Below are positions 36,807 to 46,069 of a stretch of DNA of 49,552 nt, piece after piece. The DNA is taken from NCBI GenBank assembly GCA_029258955.1, contig JAPDJT010000022.1:1-49552 (forward strand), given 5' to 3'. The stretch's first letter is position 1, and every line of letters starts with the position of its first letter. The stretch comes from Thermoplasmatota archaeon. Its GTDB lineage: Archaea; Thermoplasmatota; E2; UBA202; JdFR-43. The notes beneath the pieces were generated by a model. The model saw only the letters and a list, made by a program, of their open reading frames with translations. It was not told the DNA's origin and did no database searches. The position numbers were made by a program, and so were the translations under genes.

Positions 36807-37531
36807 TTTTTATTCCTTTGTCTTTCTATAGCTTCTTCAAGTTCTATCTCCCCCATTAAAACTTTTTTGGCTAATTCCTTAGAAATAGTAATGTTTTTGC
36901 TTTTTATCCTACTCAGCCTTTGCATTTCTTTGATCTCTCCTTCTTTTGGTTCAATAGAAAGATTCTCTTTTACTTCTACGCCTTTTGTCATTGCAATTGA
37001 AGAAGCTGCAAGAGCGTCATCATCTATGCACGGGATGGAAGCTTCATTTACCACTTCAATTTTTATTTTTTCTTTTCTGAGTAAGTTAATTATTCTATTT
37101 CTTATTAATCTTGCACCATCCCCAATCCTTACAATAATATCATTTGCAGAAACATCTTTTATAAATGATTTTATAAAGTCAACAGCTTTATCTGGAGATT
37201 TTGCAACAAATCTCCTCAACAACATTTCATTTCCATAAATTGCTATTCCTATATTTATGCCAGGATCAATTCCAAATATAATTTTTGCATTTTCACAATA
37301 TTCCATAAGCAATGCTTTGTCGACCATATTTTCAACATTACAATTTGCTTTGCATGCAACAAGCTTATCAAACTTAATATTGTTTTTTTCTTCTTCAGAA
37401 GTAATTATAACCCCAACATTTGGAGGAATTTCTTCATTAAAAGTAAGAGAGACAAATGGAATGTTTCTTTTCCTAAGTACATTTACCAAATCATAATACA
37501 AGGAGAAGTTCGAGGTTAATAATCCAATCAC
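36797..37531 (-). CDS. RuvC/RNase H-fold protein, archaeal, uncharacterised
   Basis: A 244-residue protein starting with GTG (leaderless; TATA-like TTTAAATAAT about 24 bp upstream). The first 80 residues look like a small Rossmann-type domain. Then a RuvC-like core follows: [12 protein letters not shown] with Asp89, a later VVNEAS (possible catalytic Glu) and [12 protein letters not shown] (possible catalytic Asp pair), the strand-helix order of RuvC/YqgF nucleases. A basic C-terminal helical tail closes the chain. Such proteins cleave branched nucleic acids, but I know of no assigned role for this family. It is convergent with rps15. Confidence 0.6.
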   Translation of the reverse strand: MIGLLTSNFSLYYDLVNVLRKRNIPFVSLTFNEEIPPNVGVIITSEEEKNNIKFDKLVACKANCNVENMVDKALLMEYCENAKIIFGIDPGINIGIAIYGNEMLLRRFVAKSPDKAVDFIKSFIKDVSANDIIVRIGDGARLIRNRIINLLRKEKIKIEVVNEASIPCIDDDALAASSIAMTKGVEVKENLSIEPKEGEIKEMQRLSRIKSKNITISKELAKKVLMGEIELEEAIERQRNKNYE

Positions 37532-37585
37532 AATTTTATAAAGGCATATTATTTAAACTTTATATTATTTGCAGAAATAACAATC

Positions 37586-37855
37586 ATGAAAAGAGCCCAT
37601 GTAAAGATTTATGGCAAAGTGCAGGGGGTATGGTTTAGAGCCCACACAAAAGAAATGGCGGATAAGCTTGGCATAAAGGGATGGGTAAGAAATGTTCCAG
37701 ATGGAAGTGTTGAGGCTGTTTTTGAAGGTGATGATGAAGCTGTTGAAGAAATAATAAAATGGTGCCATCATGGTCCGCCGTTGGCAAGAGTAGATAAAGT
37801 GGAAGTGAGTTATGAAGAGCCAAAAGGAGAAAAAGATTTTAGAATTATTTATTAA
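37586..37855 (+). CDS. acyP: acylphosphatase
   Basis: An 89-residue alpha/beta enzyme that hydrolyses acyl phosphates. The catalytic loop [17 protein letters not shown] carries the conserved Arg (about 19), and [18 protein letters not shown] carries the catalytic Asn (about 37). TTTATATTA about 24 bp upstream of the ATG marks the promoter. Convergent with the ATPase gene, overlapping it by 4 bp. Confidence 0.93.
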   Translation: MKRAHVKIYGKVQGVWFRAHTKEMADKLGIKGWVRNVPDGSVEAVFEGDDEAVEEIIKWCHHGPPLARVDKVEVSYEEPKGEKDFRIIY

Positions 37856-38952
37856 ATTATCTTTTCTCTTTTTATCCATTCTCTAAAGAAAAAATCAGCG
37901 ATTCTGTTTTCGTGAATTATGCCCATTTTTTCTAATGTTATTATTGCTTTTCTAATGTGGGCGAATGATTTTAAGTCGTGCTCTTCAATGAACTTTGTGT
38001 TTGGTTTGAAATTTTTATCTTCTTTAGCCATTATAATCAACAATCTTCTTTGATATTCACTTCTTACATTTCTCCATATAATTTCAAATCCAGGACTAAA
38101 GGAAGAGATAAGATTATCCATTGCTTTTTTTACCACTTTCAAATCAATATTTTCTGCAAGATTCCATGCCTCATGGCATATGGCCTGCACGTAGAAAGGG
38201 ATGCCCTCGCTGAAATCCAGTATAAAATTTATTGCACTTTTACTAATTTTTTTACCTGTCTCTTTAAACTTTTCAACAATAAATTTTTCTAAATCCTCTC
38301 TCTTTATTGGACCGAGTTTCACCATTTTTCCAAATCTATAAAATGGGCGTTCTTCATTTTCAAATATTAATGATATTAGATGCTTTTCACTACCCGCAAA
38401 AAGATAAGAAACATTTCTTTGCTTCTCCATTATTGCTCTCATTAGTTTTTCTATCTCTAAACCATCAAATTTTTCTATCTCTTGGAACTCATCAAACGCA
38501 ATGATTAATCTTTTCTTTTTCCCCTTTTTATCTAAAAACTCAAGCGCTTCTTCCAAAAGTTCTTTTTTATCTCTAAATAATGGTTCAACAGCTATTTTAT
38601 CTCCTTCAATTATTATTCTTACGCTTATTTTCTCAAAAAATTTTTTTATTTCATTTATTGCCTTTTCAAAAGAGGAGTATGCTTTTCTTATTACCTCAGC
38701 TATTAATAGTTTTGCAAAATCTTCTTTTGTTATAACACTCTGTAAATTAATCCTTATTGCTATTGCTTTCCCTCCTCTATTTATCCTTCTAAACATCTCC
38801 TCTATAAGAGAGGATTTCCCCATTTTTCTGGGAGAATATAATATGATGTGCTGTCCAGAAAGCAAATCATTCATTATGCCATTTATTTCTTTTTCCCTAT
38901 CAACAAAATATTTTCCCGTTACAATTGTTCCGTAAATGAAAGGATTTTTCAT
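37852..38952 (-). CDS. archaeal STAND-type ATPase
   Basis: A 366-residue AAA-like ATPase of the archaeal ATPase family. It has an N-terminal FVDREKEI motif, the Walker [11 protein letters not shown] (about 40-49), Walker [13 protein letters not shown] (about 148-159), a sensor AGSEKHL (about 192), GLGPI-like [13 protein letters not shown], and a C-terminal winged-helix region (about 300-355). These proteins are widespread in archaea and often linked to mobile or defence genes, with unknown role. It lies 40 bp after dtd2. A palindrome next to its TATA-like TTATTAAACTT suggests its own promoter under regulator control. Confidence 0.8.
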   Translation of the reverse strand: MKNPFIYGTIVTGKYFVDREKEINGIMNDLLSGQHIILYSPRKMGKSSLIEEMFRRINRGGKAIAIRINLQSVITKEDFAKLLIAEVIRKAYSSFEKAINEIKKFFEKISVRIIIEGDKIAVEPLFRDKKELLEEALEFLDKKGKKKRLIIAFDEFQEIEKFDGLEIEKLMRAIMEKQRNVSYLFAGSEKHLISLIFENEERPFYRFGKMVKLGPIKREDLEKFIVEKFKETGKKISKSAINFILDFSEGIPFYVQAICHEAWNLAENIDLKVVKKAMDNLISSFSPGFEIIWRNVRSEYQRRLLIIMAKEDKNFKPNTKFIEEHDLKSFAHIRKAIITLEKMGIIHENRIADFFFREWIKREKII

Positions 38953-38974
38953 AAAATTAAATACGCTAAGTTTA

Positions 38975-39007
38975 ATAACCTTTTGGTTATAACTATTTAG
39001 TTATAAC
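38975..39007. promoter_or_regulatory. nested inverted repeats at the ATPase promoter / dtd2 stop
   Basis: A perfect 22-bp palindrome (arms GTTATAACTA and TAGTTATAAC with two T between) spans 38986-39007 and includes the dtd2 stop codon. An adjoining hairpin ATAACC-TTTT-GGTTAT occupies 38975-38990 and shares bases with it. The block sits directly upstream of the TATA-like box of the ATPase gene (38968-38979), the usual place for an archaeal activator or repressor site. A weak terminator function for dtd2 is the alternative. Confidence 0.5.
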
Positions 39008-39754
39008 TTCTAAGTAATTAGAAACAATTCTTTTTATATTCTCACATTCTCCATGAAAATAAGCTTTTTTACAATTTGGTGTCTTATTTATCATTTCCTC
39101 AATTAATTTTTCATTTAAATAAGGAATTGCATATTTTGCAGCAATATGTCCAAATGCAACCTTTTTATTAAAAGCTATATCAGTAAAACGAGGGGCATAG
39201 TGTCCACCGCCTATTCCAATTGCAACATCATAATTTTTTCTTTCCAGTTCAAGTATCACTTCTGCTATAGCTTTGCAAGCTTTTTTATCATTCCATTCTT
39301 TTTCTGTGCTTCCTACTTCTATAAAAAAGCACGGCTTTTCCAAATAGGGACCATGATGAGTTGCTTCATAACACACTTCGTATCCATCTATATCTTTTTC
39401 TTTAAGCAATTCTAAAGCATTTCTCATAAGTAATGGCTCACAAAGAACAAGCTTTCTATCCTTTCCTCCATACTCAGCCTTGCTGTAATTTCCAACAGCA
39501 TGCACTGTCAATGTTTTTCTTTTTGCCATTGATGCATGACGAGATGCAAAAATTATTGTATCAATTTCATATCCTTTGCTTTCAATTTCTTTATCAATGT
39601 TATCATGGTAAATATGTGTATCTTCAATAAAATAGATTATTTTATCATCTGAGAAATAAATCCCATTTTTCTCTTTCCATTTCTCTAATGATAGCAAAAA
39701 CTTTCCTATATTAATGCTTGCAATATCTTCCTTTGATACAATTATGCAGCGCAT
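38993..39754 (-). CDS. dtdA: D-aminoacyl-tRNA deacylase, archaeal type (DTD2)
   Basis: A 253-residue protein matching archaeal/plant DTD2 (GEK1), a metalloenzyme that hydrolyses D-amino acids mis-attached to tRNA. The characteristic runs are present: FASRHASMAKRKTLTVHAVGN (region about 66-87), the TYEATHHGP-type YEATHHGPYLEKPCFFIEVGSTEKEW (about 127-150), and the metal-binding GIGGGHYAPRFTDIA (about 174-190), then FGHIAAKYA. It follows the Nudix gene after 1 bp and is in one operon with the Nudix and C25 genes. Confidence 0.92.
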   Translation of the reverse strand: MRCIIVSKEDIASINIGKFLLSLEKWKEKNGIYFSDDKIIYFIEDTHIYHDNIDKEIESKGYEIDTIIFASRHASMAKRKTLTVHAVGNYSKAEYGGKDRKLVLCEPLLMRNALELLKEKDIDGYEVCYEATHHGPYLEKPCFFIEVGSTEKEWNDKKACKAIAEVILELERKNYDVAIGIGGGHYAPRFTDIAFNKKVAFGHIAAKYAIPYLNEKLIEEMINKTPNCKKAYFHGECENIKRIVSNYLEVITK

Positions 39755-39755
39755 G

Positions 39756-40148
39756 CTATCTTTTTATTTCTTTTATTGCATCTTTTATTATTTTTTCATG
39801 GTCAAAAGCCAATGGTGGCAAGTTATCTAAGCTGAAAAATTTTGCATCTGCTGCATCATCTCCTGCTTTTGGCTCTCCTTCTGCTTCCAGCAAGAAAACA
39901 ACAGATATTACATGCCCTCTTGGATCCCTATCAGGCTCAGAATATACTCCTAACAATTTCTTTATTTTTGCTTTAATGCCCACCTCTTCTTGAAATTCTC
40001 TGAGAACAGCATCCTCTACTCTTTCTCCATATTCAACAAATCCACCTGGCAAAGCCCATTTATCCTTGAATGGCTCGTTTTTCCTTTTTATTAGCAAAAT
40101 TTTCCCATTTTTTATTAATACTCCATCTACCGCAACGCTTGGTTTCAT
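39756..40148 (-). CDS. Nudix hydrolase, ADP-ribose pyrophosphatase-like
   Basis: A 130-residue Nudix protein. The Nudix box GX5EX7REUXEEXGU is visible as GGFVEYGERVEDAVLREFQEEVGI (residues about 33-55, shown in part: EYGERVEDAVLREFQEE). It has WALPGGF before it and a short C-terminal beta extension. Likely substrates are ADP-ribose, 8-oxo-dGTP or another nucleoside diphosphate derivative; sequence alone does not separate them. Its ATG overlaps the end of the C25 protease gene by 4 bp and dtd2 follows after 1 bp. Confidence 0.88.
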   Translation of the reverse strand: MKPSVAVDGVLIKNGKILLIKRKNEPFKDKWALPGGFVEYGERVEDAVLREFQEEVGIKAKIKKLLGVYSEPDRDPRGHVISVVFLLEAEGEPKAGDDAADAKFFSLDNLPPLAFDHEKIIKDAIKEIKR

Positions 40149-42415
40149 AGCATCACCGCAAAAATTTTCACTTCATCTTCCGCCACATTATCTGCCATAT
40201 CATAACCCACAACCTTGATTTCATGATTTCCTAAAACTCCCTTTAGCTTCCAGGTAAATGGAGAATCGTAATCTGTATACATAAGTTCATTATCTAAATA
40301 AAATTCCACTCTTGCAACATCTCCTTCTGCCACAACATCTATTCTTCCTATTATAATAGCAATTTCTTTGTTTATGTCAATCAATTTTCTGTTGAAAAGG
40401 TATATGGCGCCTTCTTCAGGCTTTGTTATATTTATAGATGGCGAAGAGAAGTCAAAATAACATGAAGTATCAGCAACAGCAGGCTTATTTTCTGTGTAAT
40501 TTCCCACCCTTATTGAAGTATAGAACTCATAATATCCTTCTTCTTCTTCTGGCAAAAATTCCCATTCATAAGGAGGAGAATATAGAGTGTCATACAACTG
40601 CCAGCCTCCCCAAAACAATCCTACCTTCCTATAATATAAATCTATAGTTACATTCGTTTCCTGTGTTTCAGCCCATATCTTGATGGCAGTATTTGACCTA
40701 TTTTTGCTTGCTATAGCTTTTGATGTTAATGGCTGGGAAGAAATTTTTATAGATGGGTCTCCAAGCAAATTATATTCTATAACTGTAAGAACATCATAAT
40801 CATTCTTAAATGGGTGATTTGTTAAATAATCCTCTTTAGCCCTAGCAAAAATTTCTCCAATAGATAAGCAACCATCATAGTGTGCTTTAAAGAAAGCTTT
40901 ATCTAAATATCCACTCAATCCTCCCTTTATTGATTTGCCAAGATAAACATAGGCAACTCTGCTACTCCCAGCGTAAGCAATTGCTCCACCATTAGCACGC
41001 AATACAAACCTCTCTCCTAAGCAATCTGTTGTATCAAATTGATTCGTTGAGCAAGCCATAGCAAATACAATGGGCAAAAAGCGATTTGTAAGCATATTTA
41101 CATGGCTTATATAAAAGCCACTGAGTTGCCATCCCATTCCATATGGACTGCCATGGGAGGCAAAATTCACAAAGAGCATGCCTTTCTTAATATATTTAAT
41201 AATATTTTCTGCGGTTGAATATCCATCACTTGGATAGACGTTTGTTTCATATAGCTTTATTATTTCCATATTTATTTCTTGGCTTATGATTTCTTTTAAA
41301 TAATCCCCCTCACTAATTTCTGTATCCCAGAAAAGCTCGGTCCCAACCATTAATGCTCTCATTGGTGGCTCTTCATAGTTTATAATTTTGTTAATCAAAA
41401 TTTTTAACCCATTCTCCTCACTTGCTGGCAATCTCCCAATATAGATATCTGGATATAAATCTGGTTTATCATCTAATCTCTCTCCATAAAGACCATCCTT
41501 ATCTAAATCCCAAGAGCAAAAGCTTCCATTTGCATAATAAACGTCTGCAAAATATAAATCAGAAGGCACATCTTCAATTACAGTATAAGCATATCTTACA
41601 GGCAAAATATCCGCATCTCCAGCAAGAATAACATATTTTATTCCCCATTGCTCAATTGCATTTTTAATGAAATATTTTATTTTTTCAGCATCATCTCTTC
41701 CTTGGCATGGAAAATACAAACCATTATATATTTCATCTAAGGAGATAACTATTGTTTTTATTCCTTGGCTCTCCTTAAACTGTTTTAATTCCTGTAATTC
41801 ATCTTCAAATTTGCTTGGGCAAATGATAAGCAAGTCATATTCATCTTTGTTAAACAATGGCTGAGAAGGTAATTTGTAATCAATGGAAATGTCGAAATCC
41901 TTTGCATATAAAACTTCATTTCTTATAGCATTGTATCTCACTGGGTAGAGATAAATGTTTAAGAAAACAACACGCTTTCCATCTTTTATTCCCATTCCTA
42001 TGTTATAATCATACCATTCATTTGGATAAAATTCATCCTTGCTATAAATTTCTCCTTCCTTTATTTCGTATTTATATTCCATATTCAATGGTATAGCTGG
42101 TGGAGCTGGCTGTATCTTCTTTTCAAGCTTTATTTCTTCAATTTTCTTTGCTTCAACGTTTATTTCATTTATTTTTGTTCCAGCAGGATACGTATATGTC
42201 TTTACATAATATGGCAATATAGGATAGCCTTCACTGTACATATACAAAGCATTTTCAAGCTGTAAAATGCAATAATTGCCATTGCTAATTTCTTTAATTT
42301 CATTGATTTCTAATGATGTTTCAATAGCTCCTTCTTCTTTTGCATTAAAATTGTTTATTGTTCCAACAACAGGACTGACTAAAATCAGAGTTATAAACAA
42401 AACTTGCAGTTTCAT
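40145..42415 (-). CDS. secreted C25 (gingipain-type) peptidase with C-terminal Ig domain
   Basis: A 756-residue paralogue of the protease at 23.7 kb, sharing the prodomain and the LFNKDEYDLLIICPS and GRDDAEKIKYFI runs. A signal peptide covers about 1-18. The catalytic pair is predicted as His421 in ASHGSPY and Cys455 in AMACSTNQF. Beyond LLGDPSIKI an extra domain follows (about 600-756) ending in an Ig-like module like that of the papain-type protease. The start at 42415 was chosen because a signal peptide begins there; the longer frame upstream overlaps promoter sequence. It is the first gene of the operon with Nudix and dtd2. Confidence 0.88.
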   Translation of the reverse strand: MKLQVLFITLILVSPVVGTINNFNAKEEGAIETSLEINEIKEISNGNYCILQLENALYMYSEGYPILPYYVKTYTYPAGTKINEINVEAKKIEEIKLEKKIQPAPPAIPLNMEYKYEIKEGEIYSKDEFYPNEWYDYNIGMGIKDGKRVVFLNIYLYPVRYNAIRNEVLYAKDFDISIDYKLPSQPLFNKDEYDLLIICPSKFEDELQELKQFKESQGIKTIVISLDEIYNGLYFPCQGRDDAEKIKYFIKNAIEQWGIKYVILAGDADILPVRYAYTVIEDVPSDLYFADVYYANGSFCSWDLDKDGLYGERLDDKPDLYPDIYIGRLPASEENGLKILINKIINYEEPPMRALMVGTELFWDTEISEGDYLKEIISQEINMEIIKLYETNVYPSDGYSTAENIIKYIKKGMLFVNFASHGSPYGMGWQLSGFYISHVNMLTNRFLPIVFAMACSTNQFDTTDCLGERFVLRANGGAIAYAGSSRVAYVYLGKSIKGGLSGYLDKAFFKAHYDGCLSIGEIFARAKEDYLTNHPFKNDYDVLTVIEYNLLGDPSIKISSQPLTSKAIASKNRSNTAIKIWAETQETNVTIDLYYRKVGLFWGGWQLYDTLYSPPYEWEFLPEEEEGYYEFYTSIRVGNYTENKPAVADTSCYFDFSSPSINITKPEEGAIYLFNRKLIDINKEIAIIIGRIDVVAEGDVARVEFYLDNELMYTDYDSPFTWKLKGVLGNHEIKVVGYDMADNVAEDEVKIFAVML

Positions 42416-42491
42416 ATCCCTAAAAACAAAAGCATTAAAAAACATTACCACAAAATATTTATTTATCAAAGCCTATCTCTCCCTGATTAAA

Positions 42492-45400
42492 ATGAAAAAG
42501 ATTGATGCTTTGCTCGCGGGGCTTGCTGTTGCGCTGGTTTTGTTTTTGAATACTTATTTTAATGCAACATCTGGAGTAGCAATAAATAAAGAGGGAAAGG
42601 AAGTAGAGGATAAATTTTATCTCGCTGGTCCGGACCCATATTACAATATGAGGCTTGTCAAAGTAACACTTGAAACAGGGAAATTTCCATATATTGGAGG
42701 AGTAAATGGAGAGAAAGATCCATTATTAAATTATCCTTTAGGTGGCTCTGGTAAAAGACCTCCTCTTTTCATGATGATGGCTATTGGGCTAAGTAGAATT
42801 TTTAATATTTTTATGAATGATGTAGATGCTGTTGGCTATTCAATGCAAATTATTCCCGCAATTTTTGGAGCTCTGTTAGTCATTCCAGTTTATTTTATAG
42901 CAACTATGCTTTTCAATAGAAAAGCTGGGATAATTGCTTCCTTTATTGTTGCTTTAATTCCAATACATTTAAGCTCTGGACACGGCTCAGCATACTCCCT
43001 ATTTGACCATGACTCTTTTGTTTTACTTTTGACATCATTTACAATGATGTTTTTGGTAATGAGTTTAAAAGAAAAAAATGAGAAGAAGGCATTGGTATAT
43101 GCATGCTTTACTGGTCTTTTCATTGCTGCTCTTACAATGACATGGGTAGCCAGCCATTATATATATGCATTAGTAGCATTTTATGGATTCATCCAGATGA
43201 TTGTAGATATTTTTACAAAGAAAATTAATGTAAGACTTGTTAAAATAATTCTCATTGCATTAATCTTTGGATATATACTTTCATATCCAATATTCTGGCT
43301 TAGATTTGGATTGAGACCAGGTGTGCATTTCTATATAATTTTGGGCATAGCATTATTCAGTTTGATTTATCTATGGATAGGAAAGAAAAATTTACCTTGG
43401 CTTCTTTCCATTCCATTATTAATTGCATTAGGGGGAATTGTACTAACTTTCCTATACTTTATAAAAGATACAACAAATCCTTACTTAGTGGGCTTTAAAC
43501 AATTTGCAAAAATTGTTTTTGGCAAGGGAATTTATGCAAGGAAAGTTTCGTTAACAATTGCTGAAGCATCTCGTTTTGACTTCAGCAGAACCGTAATGTC
43601 TTTTGGTCCAGCATTATTCTGGGTTGGATGGCTTGGCTTTTTCCTACTTCTCTACAAATATTATAAGGAAGGAAAATTCAAAAAAGATTATTATCTGGCA
43701 GTTATTGTCTGGTTCTTGGTAGAAGTATGGCTTCTTTCAGTTGCAGGAAGATTTATAAATGACTTAGTTCCTCTAATGGCTATATTTTCTGGAGCATTCT
43801 TATGGCTTTGCATAGAAAAAATAGGATTTGCATCAATGGCTAAATCCATTAAAAGTATAGGAGGATTTAGAGGAATAAAAAGGGCTGTTAAAACTAGACA
43901 CATTGCTGGGGCATTCATCTTAGCTTTCTTTGTTATTCTGCCAAATAGCTGGCTTGCTTTTGATGCATCAATTCCATCAACAATGAAAAATAAGTTTAAT
44001 ACTGATAAACTTGGAGCATTTGGTTTAGGTGTTTACACAGAAAAATACTGGCATGAAGCATTTTATTGGCTCCGTCAGCAAACAGGAAATTTAAGCATAG
44101 ATGAGAAGCCAGCTTTCATATCATGGTGGGACTATGGTTTCTATTGTGTAGCTATGGCTGAAAATCCAACAGTTGCAGACAACTTCCAAGAAGGCATACC
44201 TACTGCCGCAAACTTCCATACAGCACAAAGCGAGCAGGAAGCGGTAGCTGTTCTAATTGTAAGGCTCGCAGAAGGAGATATGGCTAAAAATGGAGGGAAG
44301 TTGAGCAATGATGTAAAGCAGATATTTGAAAAATATTTAGGGGAGAAAGCAAATGATTTGGTTGAGATAATAGAAAATCCTAAGGAATATTCAAATACAA
44401 CATATGGAAGCATTATTGGGGCAAAATATGGAGGGAAGAAATATACTGTTAGGGAAGATAATGCAAGATATCATGATGCAGTTAGATTAATTTTAAGTTA
44501 CTTAGATGACGAAAATATAACAATGTTTTACAGAGAGATGCAAAGCATAACAGGCTATAGCGTTAGATATTATGGTGTTGAAGGATATGACATGAACATA
44601 TTTAATGTATTTACTTTCTTAGCTGATAAGGGAGTATTTGGCTATGAGACACCTGAAGATGATTATTTCAAATTGTGGTATATTGCTGAGAAAACTGGAG
44701 AGAAATATGAACCAGAAGAAGTGAGAAATATAACAGAAACAATGAGCCAACAAGATATACAGGACATTTATGGAAGATTTATACCATATACAGAAAGGAA
44801 AGATAAGTTCTTCAAGAGTATGGTTTATAGAGTTTATATAGGAAATGTTTCAAAAGATAATTTTGAATATGGATTACAACAATATGGCTTCAACCCATAT
44901 TTGCCACAGCTAATAACTCCAACAGCTGGTTTAAAACATTTTGTAGTGGATTTCATTTCCCAAAAATATGTTTATTATCCTCGCCCAGGAAGACTTGCAA
45001 CTGGATGTCCAGCTGTTGTTATAGCAAAATACTATGAGGGAGCTTTATTAAAAGGAATTGTGATGAGTGAAGGAAAACCAATGGAAGGAGTAAAAGTTGT
45101 TGTTGAACAAAATGTAAAAATATTCAATGTAACAAAAACAATACCACATGATTCATTTACTACTGGTGAGGATGGTGTTTTTAAAGTCATAGCACCTGCT
45201 GGCAACATTACTCTCTCTTTCTATTCTGGAGGAAATAAAATAAAGAGTATAACATTTAATGGCACAGGTAAATTTGCTCCAATAACAGAAAAGGAGGCAA
45301 CAAGGGAAGAATACTGGAATAGTAGTACATGGACAAGAGATTTAGGAATTATAAATATTGAAAAAGGAGGAATAAAGGGCATTGTTTTCTGGGACAAGGA

Positions 45401-45941
45401 TGGAGATGGAGAATATAATGCAAGCATTGATAAGCCACTGAAAGCAAAAGTTATGATTGGAGACATTGAAGTTTCCACAGATTCGAATGGAAGATATGAA
45501 GTTAAGAAATTGCTTCCAAAGAGTTATTTAGTTACAGCAATAAAAGAAGGATATGATGCAAGGAGAGCTAACGTTGCTATATTACCAAATGAAACAATAT
45601 GGCACAATATATCAATGACACCTTCAAAAGTTGAAGTAAGCGGAAGAGTATGGTATGATGAAAATGGAAATGGAAAATTAGATGAAAATGAAACGGTTCC
45701 GAATGTAACAGTTAAATTTAACTTAATTAGCGCTATAGATGAAAATGCAAGAAATACAACAGCTACAACAGATGAAAATGGAAATTATACAATAAGCTTA
45801 TACCCATCTAAATATAAAGTGAGTGTTGAATATGAAACGACAGTTGGAAATGAAACAGTGAGATATACATATGAAGGAATTATAGATATAAAGATTGGGG
45901 ATAAGCCAAAGAAACTTGATATAAAATTGAGGAGAGAATGA
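42492..45941 (+). CDS. aglB: oligosaccharyltransferase AglB (STT3)
   Basis: An 1149-residue membrane enzyme that moves lipid-linked glycans to Asn in secreted proteins. The N-terminal half has about 11-13 transmembrane helices with the first catalytic Asp in GPDPYYNMR (D48) and a DHDSF-type loop near residue 175. The soluble half starts with the acceptor-binding WWDYG motif (about 543-547). After about residue 850 come beta-domains of the carboxypeptidase-regulatory/SdrD-B type with calcium-loop-like DKDGDGEYN (about 970) and DENGNGKLDENE (about 1058). A TATA-like ATATTTATTTATC lies 28 bp upstream of the ATG. Length is at the high end for archaeal AglB. Confidence 0.93.
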   Translation: MKKIDALLAGLAVALVLFLNTYFNATSGVAINKEGKEVEDKFYLAGPDPYYNMRLVKVTLETGKFPYIGGVNGEKDPLLNYPLGGSGKRPPLFMMMAIGLSRIFNIFMNDVDAVGYSMQIIPAIFGALLVIPVYFIATMLFNRKAGIIASFIVALIPIHLSSGHGSAYSLFDHDSFVLLLTSFTMMFLVMSLKEKNEKKALVYACFTGLFIAALTMTWVASHYIYALVAFYGFIQMIVDIFTKKINVRLVKIILIALIFGYILSYPIFWLRFGLRPGVHFYIILGIALFSLIYLWIGKKNLPWLLSIPLLIALGGIVLTFLYFIKDTTNPYLVGFKQFAKIVFGKGIYARKVSLTIAEASRFDFSRTVMSFGPALFWVGWLGFFLLLYKYYKEGKFKKDYYLAVIVWFLVEVWLLSVAGRFINDLVPLMAIFSGAFLWLCIEKIGFASMAKSIKSIGGFRGIKRAVKTRHIAGAFILAFFVILPNSWLAFDASIPSTMKNKFNTDKLGAFGLGVYTEKYWHEAFYWLRQQTGNLSIDEKPAFISWWDYGFYCVAMAENPTVADNFQEGIPTAANFHTAQSEQEAVAVLIVRLAEGDMAKNGGKLSNDVKQIFEKYLGEKANDLVEIIENPKEYSNTTYGSIIGAKYGGKKYTVREDNARYHDAVRLILSYLDDENITMFYREMQSITGYSVRYYGVEGYDMNIFNVFTFLADKGVFGYETPEDDYFKLWYIAEKTGEKYEPEEVRNITETMSQQDIQDIYGRFIPYTERKDKFFKSMVYRVYIGNVSKDNFEYGLQQYGFNPYLPQLITPTAGLKHFVVDFISQKYVYYPRPGRLATGCPAVVIAKYYEGALLKGIVMSEGKPMEGVKVVVEQNVKIFNVTKTIPHDSFTTGEDGVFKVIAPAGNITLSFYSGGNKIKSITFNGTGKFAPITEKEATREEYWNSSTWTRDLGIINIEKGGIKGIVFWDKDGDGEYNASIDKPLKAKVMIGDIEVSTDSNGRYEVKKLLPKSYLVTAIKEGYDARRANVAILPNETIWHNISMTPSKVEVSGRVWYDENGNGKLDENETVPNVTVKFNLISAIDENARNTTATTDENGNYTISLYPSKYKVSVEYETTVGNETVRYTYEGIIDIKIGDKPKKLDIKLRRE

Positions 45942-46069
45942 GCTACAAGGAATTTACGGAATACAGGGAAAAATGAATAAGAAAATAATGGATACAAATG
46001 TTTATAGGTTGCTATTATGCTGAGTTGCAATTGAAGTAATAGATGTGCATTGAAGAGATAAGGAAAAAG

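Noticed and set aside
38993-39754. Memo-like protein to complete an AmmeMemoRadiSam set with the radical SAM gene at 8.7 kb
   Set aside because: The sequence runs, including YEATHHGP and GGGHYAPR, identify it as D-aminoacyl-tRNA deacylase DTD2.
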